Source: Jiella soli
GTDB lineage: Bacteria > Pseudomonadota > Alphaproteobacteria > Rhizobiales > Rhizobiaceae
DNA: 64,000 nucleotides
Direction of reading: 5' to 3'
Assembly (NCBI RefSeq): GCF_020615385.1
Contig: NZ_JAJAVB010000022.1
Span: 1-64,000, forward strand
The translations under genes and the position numbers were made by a program. The notes below the pieces were generated by a model. That model was not told where the DNA came from and did no database searches. It saw nothing but the letters and a program-made list of their open reading frames with translations. Shown one piece after another: positions 60,201-64,000 of the stretch. Position 1 is the first letter of the stretch, and every line of letters starts with the position of its first letter.

Positions 60201-60483
60201 CGAGGCGCGTATCTCGCTCGGCTACGTCATCGTCGGCGGGCTCGGCCTCGCCACCTTCTCGACGCTGTTCGTCACCCCGGTCGCCTATCTCATCCTCGGC
60301 CGGTTCTCCAAACCCGTCGCCGAGAAGACCGCGGAGCTCAACCGCGACATCATCGCAGCCGACGCGGAATACGAGGCCGAATACGAGGGCCGCGGACACC
60401 TCCCCCCGGAGATCGCGCAGGCGGAGGACCGGGAGCGGCGCCCACGCGATCCCGGCGAAGGCGCGCTGGCGCCGGCCGAGTAG
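57256..60483 (+). CDS. RND efflux transporter, inner-membrane subunit (AcrB family)
   Basis: This 1075-residue pump has the typical 12 membrane helices, two large periplasmic loops, and the proton-relay Asp-Asp in LATGMVVDDAIIVLENI. The N-terminal loop has REIRELPNVDRPVITV-like porter motifs and the C-terminal half contains LLVGIMAKNGILIVEFAN. It expels drugs or amphiphiles using the proton gradient. Its acidic C-terminal tail is longer than usual. Substrate is unknown. Confidence 0.96.
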   Translation: MKGENRIDGLTAFTSLFIRRPVLTIVINLLIVVAGLAALGAVEIRELPNVDRPVITVSVDFQGASPETVDRQITGQIESAVARVSGIASVSSQSQFGSSRVTIEFTDKTDLNVAASDVRDAIGRIAKALPEGADEPRIVKADADAQAIMRLAVTAPDMKIEDLTTLVDDRIADQLSAVDGVADVQVYGDREKLIYVDIDPDKLATRGLTMGNVATALESVAMDVPAGSLASPTQELIVRADANVDTPEAFEKIYLNDRTRLGDIANVRFGPDQEGTQLRVNQMTGIGLGIVRQAGSSTLDISEGVHREVENLNRTLPDGVKIQVTSDDAVFINGALHEVELAIGLAVVIVVAVIFLFLLNLRATFIPAVTMPIAMIGVISFIYLLGFSINILTLLALVLATGMVVDDAIIVLENIVRRRDMGVTPRAAAVLGTREVFFAVISTTATLAAVFVPISFLPGQAGGLFREFGFVLASAVVISSFIALTLCPMLAAHFLKAREDETRPGWLARSIQWIGGRLAGLYAVALRLCLTFPLLVVIGAGIFSFAAYTVFKTMPQELTPSEDRGVVLMRISAPQGASLDYTSAQVRRVENVLMPYVESGEADNVFAMTGRGGSNSAFIVLRLVDWADRQRSQQAIVAEINGKLRDIAGVRAFAIQPNSLGIRGGGQGLQFAIAGQSFTDLAESADTLLAAMQKDGRYGQVRLSQDATQPQLSVKIDRARASDLGINITGLATAMQAVLDGDEIGRTYIQDKEVPIRLISTSDPVNDPGDLRNVFLKTEDGRVVPMSSVASVEEKPIAPTLSRENRARAVALSAQLPDGYSIQEGWTDVQALAKGILPPTQRLVPLAEAATLGETNSGLAMVFGFAIVVIVLVLAAQFESFVSAFIIIATVPLGIACAIFALNFFGESLNLYSQIGLVLLVGIMAKNGILIVEFANQLRERGMPLREAIEQASTIRLRPVMMTMVATVVGGVPLVLASGAGAEARISLGYVIVGGLGLATFSTLFVTPVAYLILGRFSKPVAEKTAELNRDIIAADAEYEAEYEGRGHLPPEIAQAEDRERRPRDPGEGALAPAE

Positions 60484-61148
60484 CCGCCGCCGGCATCGGC
60501 CCGGGCGTTCGAAATTTCCGGCAGCATTTTGCCGGGTCGAGGCGCCACCTCCTCTCGAGCGGTCCTTCGCCCTTGGCCGCTCGCCGCGAGCGATGCCCGC
60601 GCTGCCCATCCTCACGACGGCATCCGACCCGCTGCGCCGAGCGAACGCCCGACGCAGCGCCAGCCCTGTGACCCCCGTCACTGCGTCCAGCCTTTCCACT
60701 CCTCAGATTGGCGAGGTCACCACCGGCAACAGGCCGGGGCCGAGGATGGGAGCGGGTCGTCATGGGAGCGGTTTCGACGGGCATCAGGATGATCACGCTG
60801 GCAACCTGCCTGACGGCGCATCTGTCCGGATGGAACGGCATGACGATGAACGGCGTCCGCCGTGCCGTCGAGACGGTGTCGGGACTGAAGAGCGAGGTTC
60901 CCTCCGTCGCCCGCGCCGGCATGATCCAGGTCTGAACGTCCCGGAACAAGGTCGCCCCATCCTCTTCCCGGTCCTACGCCCGCCTTCCCTATCGACTGCC
61001 GAAGATCCGGCTTCCCGGAGTGCATCCGCGGCAATCGATAGCCGCGAAAAGAATTTGCCTCGGGTCCCGATCGCCGCGCGCGCGCCGCAGTCTGCGTGCT
61101 AGGGTCCCCCACCGCTCGTCGGCGGCAACACCCACGCGAGAGTTTCGC
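60484..61148. other. Mostly gene-free stretch with one possible small gene
   Basis: About 660 bases. A 57-codon plus-strand frame at 60762-60935 (GGGAG upstream, start MGAVSTGIRM) with a short hydrophobic segment could be a small gene; confidence in it is low. No RNA or promoter was recognised. Confidence 0.35.
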
Positions 61149-62930
61149 TTGTCCCAAGCTGCCCCTGACGCATCCCGCCGCTTCCAGCTCATCCTGATCA
61201 AGCCGTCGCATTATGACGACGACGGCTATGTCATCCGCTGGTGGCGGGCGATGATCCCGTCGAACTCGCTCGCCGCCCTCTACGGTATCGCCGCCGACTG
61301 CGCCGAGCGGCAGGTACTGGGCGAGGACGTCGCCATCGACATCACCGTGATCGACGAAACGAACACGCGCGTGGACGTCGCGGCCCTGCTGGCCCAGCTC
61401 GACCGCCATGGCGGCCTCGGCCTCGTCGCCCTGGTCGGCGTTCAGTCGAACCAGTATCCCCGCGCGCTCGACATCGCCCGGCCGTTCCGCGAGGCCGGTC
61501 ATCCCGTCGCGATCGGCGGCTTCCACGTCTCGGGCTGTCTGTCGATGCTGGACGGGCAGGCCGTCGAGCTGGACGCCTGCCGCAAGATGGGCATCGCCAT
61601 GTTCGCCGGCGAAGCGGAAGGCCGACTCGACCGCGTTCTCACCGACGCCGTCGCCGGCACGCTGCAGCCCGTCTACAACTTCATGTCCGACCTGCCCGGG
61701 ATCGAGGGGACGCCGGTGCCGTTCCTTCCCAAGACAAGCGTCGAGAAGACCCTCGGCCTCTCCGCGAGCTTCGACGCCGGCCGGGGCTGCCCCTATCAGT
61801 GCTCCTTCTGCACCATCATCAACGTCCAGGGCCGCAAGTCGCGCTTCCGCTCGGCCGACGACGTCGAGAAGCTGGTGCGCGAGAACTGGGCGCAGGGCAT
61901 CCACAAATTCTTCATCACCGACGACAATTTCGCCCGCAACAAGGAGTGGGAGGCGATCTACGACCGGCTGATCTGGCTGAAGGAGGAGGTCGGCATCCCA
62001 CTCGGCCTGATGATCCAGGTCGACACGCTCTGCCACAAGATCCCGAACTTCGTGGAAAAATCCAAGCGCGCCGGCGTCACCCGCGTCTTCATCGGTCTTG
62101 AAAACGTCAATCCGGACAATCTGGCCGCCGCCAAGAAGCGCCAGAACAAGATCACCGAATACCGCAAGATGCTGCTCGCTTGGAAGGCGCAAGGGATCAT
62201 CACGCTCGCCGGCTACATCCTCGGCTTTCCCGCCGACACGCCGGAGACGATCCGCCGCGACATCAGGATCATCCAGGAGGAGCTGCCGCTCGACGTGATC
62301 GAGTTCTTCGTGCTGACGCCGCTGCCGGGTTCGGAGGACCATCAGACGCTGTTTCGCGCCGGCGCGGCGATGGATCCCGACCTCAACATCTACGATGTCG
62401 AGCATGTCTGCGCGTCCCACGCCAAGATGACCAAGCCGGAATGGGAGGCGATCTACCGCGAGGCCTGGTCGCTCTACTACACCCCGCAGCACATGAAGAC
62501 GCTGATCCGCCGGGCGGTCGCGACCGGCGTGCCGATCGCGAGCCTCGTCAAGGTGCTGGTCGCCTTCGCCACCACGGTGCGGCTCGAACACGTCCATCCG
62601 CTGCAGGGCGGTGTCCTCAGGCTGAAGCACCCAGACGAACGCCGGCCGGGCCTTCCCCGTGAGAACCCGCTCCTCTTCTGGCCGCGCTTCGCCCTGGAGA
62701 CGGTGGCCAAGCACCTCTCGCTCGGCCGCGCGATCGCCGGCCTGACGATCGCGGCGTTTCGCATCACCCGCGATCCCGCCTCGAAGGACTACATGGACCA
62801 GGCGCTGACGCCGGTCGGCGCCGACGGCGACGAGAGCCTCGACCTCTTCACCAAGACCGGCGGCGGCCAAGCGACGGTGACCCACACAAAGAAAGTCGCG
62901 GCCCTGACGGCGGCGGGCCGGGCAGCCTGA
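61149..62930 (+). CDS. B12-binding-domain radical SAM protein
   Basis: This 593-residue enzyme has an N-terminal cobalamin-binding-like domain (residues 10-180, with ITVIDETNT and VALVGVQSNQYPRALDI) and a radical SAM domain with the 4Fe-4S cysteines in RGCPYQCSFC and the beta-barrel segments FFITDDNFARN and TRVFIGLENVNPDNL. It should carry out a radical methylation or rearrangement. The best start is TTG at 61149; the ATG at 61020 adds a basic non-conserved stretch. Its partner genes are not seen. Confidence 0.88.
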   Translation: MSQAAPDASRRFQLILIKPSHYDDDGYVIRWWRAMIPSNSLAALYGIAADCAERQVLGEDVAIDITVIDETNTRVDVAALLAQLDRHGGLGLVALVGVQSNQYPRALDIARPFREAGHPVAIGGFHVSGCLSMLDGQAVELDACRKMGIAMFAGEAEGRLDRVLTDAVAGTLQPVYNFMSDLPGIEGTPVPFLPKTSVEKTLGLSASFDAGRGCPYQCSFCTIINVQGRKSRFRSADDVEKLVRENWAQGIHKFFITDDNFARNKEWEAIYDRLIWLKEEVGIPLGLMIQVDTLCHKIPNFVEKSKRAGVTRVFIGLENVNPDNLAAAKKRQNKITEYRKMLLAWKAQGIITLAGYILGFPADTPETIRRDIRIIQEELPLDVIEFFVLTPLPGSEDHQTLFRAGAAMDPDLNIYDVEHVCASHAKMTKPEWEAIYREAWSLYYTPQHMKTLIRRAVATGVPIASLVKVLVAFATTVRLEHVHPLQGGVLRLKHPDERRPGLPRENPLLFWPRFALETVAKHLSLGRAIAGLTIAAFRITRDPASKDYMDQALTPVGADGDESLDLFTKTGGGQATVTHTKKVAALTAAGRAA

Positions 62931-63035
62931 TCCGGCTCGGGGAGGAAGACGCGGCCGGCCGGTTCATCCTCGGCCGAAGCCCGCAAGCACCCGCCCACTT
63001 TCCCCCCACCCGCATCCCCGCTAGAAGGCGGCCAT

Positions 63036-64000
63036 GGCACCCCCTCCCCTTCTCCGTCTCGACGGCGTGCGCCTGACCTTCGGCGGCACGCCCCTTCTCA
63101 CCAGTGTCGAGCTCAACGTCCTGCCGGGCGACCGCATCGCGCTGGTCGGGCGCAACGGCTCCGGCAAGTCGACGCTCCTGAAGATCGCCGCCGGCCAGGT
63201 CGAGCCCGACGGCGGCGAGGTCTTCCTCAAGCCGGGCACCACGCTGCGCTACCTCCCGCAGGAGCCGGACTTCGGCGACTTTGCGACGGTCGGCGACTAT
63301 GTCGCCTCCGGCCTCGGTCCGGCCGACGATCCCTACCGGGTGACGATGTGTCTCGAAGCGCTCGGCCTCACCGAGGACATGGTCCCTTCGAACCTGTCCG
63401 GGGGCGAGGCACGGCGCGCCGCGCTCGCCCGCACGCTGGCGCCCGAGCCCGACATCGTTCTCCTCGACGAGCCGACGAACCATCTGGATCTTCCGACCAT
63501 CGAATGGCTCGAAGGCGAAATCCGCTCGATGAAGAGCGCCATGGTGGTGATCAGCCACGACCGGCGGTTCCTCGAGACGGTGACGCGGGCGACCGTCTGG
63601 CTCGACCGCGGCACAGCGCGGCGGATCGACGAAGGATTTGCGAGCTTCGAGGCCTGGCGCGACAAGACGCTGGAAGAGGAGGAGCGCGACCTCCAGAAGC
63701 TCGACCGCAAGATCGTGCGCGAGGAGCACTGGCTGCGCTACGGCGTCACCGCGCGGCGCACCCGCAACATGCGCCGGCTCGGCGAACTGCACTCCATGCG
63801 CCAGCAGCGCCGCGACGCGCGCCGGGCGGTTGGCCAGGCGGTGATGCAGGCCGGCGAGACGCGCGAGAGCGGCAAGCTGGTGATCGAGGCCGAGGGCGTC
63901 TCCAAGGCCTATGACGGGCGCGTCCTCGTCGACGACTTCTCGACCCGCATCGGCCGGGGCGACCGGGTCGGCTTCGTCGGGCCGAACGGCGCCGGCAAGA
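63036..64000 (+). CDS. uup: ABC-F ATPase (Uup type), 5' part
   Basis: The frame runs off the window. It has a first ABC domain with GRNGSGKST, LSGGEARRAALAR and VLLDEPTNHLDLP, the charged linker (EEERDLQKLDRKIVREEHWLRYGVTARRTRN) and the start of the second domain (GPNGAGK). Uup acts on ribosomes or recombination intermediates; the linker's LRYGVTARRTRN segment fits Uup. Confidence 0.92.

Overview
The window is high-G+C alphaproteobacterial chromosome, most likely Hyphomicrobiales and perhaps Aurantimonadaceae-like. The lineage rests on the PhyR-NepR-EcfG general stress locus with its HWE-family kinase, the TRAP and CUT2-type uptake genes, and the many overlapping ATGA gene junctions. The exact genus is a guess.

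Positions 1-26.5 kb hold an unusual catabolic island. After a broken LysR gene comes one long minus-strand operon. Read in transcription order it encodes a periplasmic sugar-binding protein, a permease, a class I CoA-transferase-fold alpha/beta pair, a ThDP enzyme, DhaK and DhaL, a MaoC-like protein, a complete TRAP transporter, a CaiB-type CoA-transferase and a succinate-semialdehyde-type dehydrogenase. A LacI regulator and a divergent ATPase/CoA-transferase operon follow. The same 13-base operator-like word, in inverse orientation, stands before both operons. A second ABC transporter with its own LacI regulator, another CoA-transferase-fold pair and a second CaiB protein complete the island. 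Three uptake systems and six CoA-transferase-type units within about 25 kb suggest a pathway in which an imported sugar or sugar acid is phosphorylated, cleaved and converted through CoA thioesters. Two of the three paired alpha/beta sets lack the GctB-type catalytic glutamate and look more like IpdAB hydrolases than transferases.

Positions 26.5-40.2 kb look like an integrative mobilizable element: MobC, MobA relaxase, a divergent VirD4-like coupling protein, small accessory genes, a HigBA toxin-antitoxin pair, a large serine recombinase and a tRNA-Arg(CCG) at the right end. No type IV secretion genes are present. A visibly AT-rich insert (about 30.56-35.21 kb) carries a two-gene module. One gene is a 977-residue protein joining an HsdR-N-type nuclease domain, a P-loop NTPase, a winged helix and two cold-shock-like domains; the other is a 454-residue protein with a C-terminal PD-(D/E)xK nuclease. 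This is the best candidate for an undescribed defence system here. A probable oriT lies next to it. To the right of the tRNA are an inverted 36-nt tRNA remnant and the stubs of two more restriction genes.

Positions 41.5-64 kb are ordinary core genome: Gre factor, Mrp, HugZ-like protein, small lipoproteins, the general stress response locus (kinase, PhyR, NepR, EcfG), several small envelope or stress proteins (two with perfect GGAAC-N16-CGTT promoters), a lipid-kinase-like protein, a triple PRC-barrel protein, an RND efflux pair, a radical SAM protein and the start of an ABC-F ATPase.
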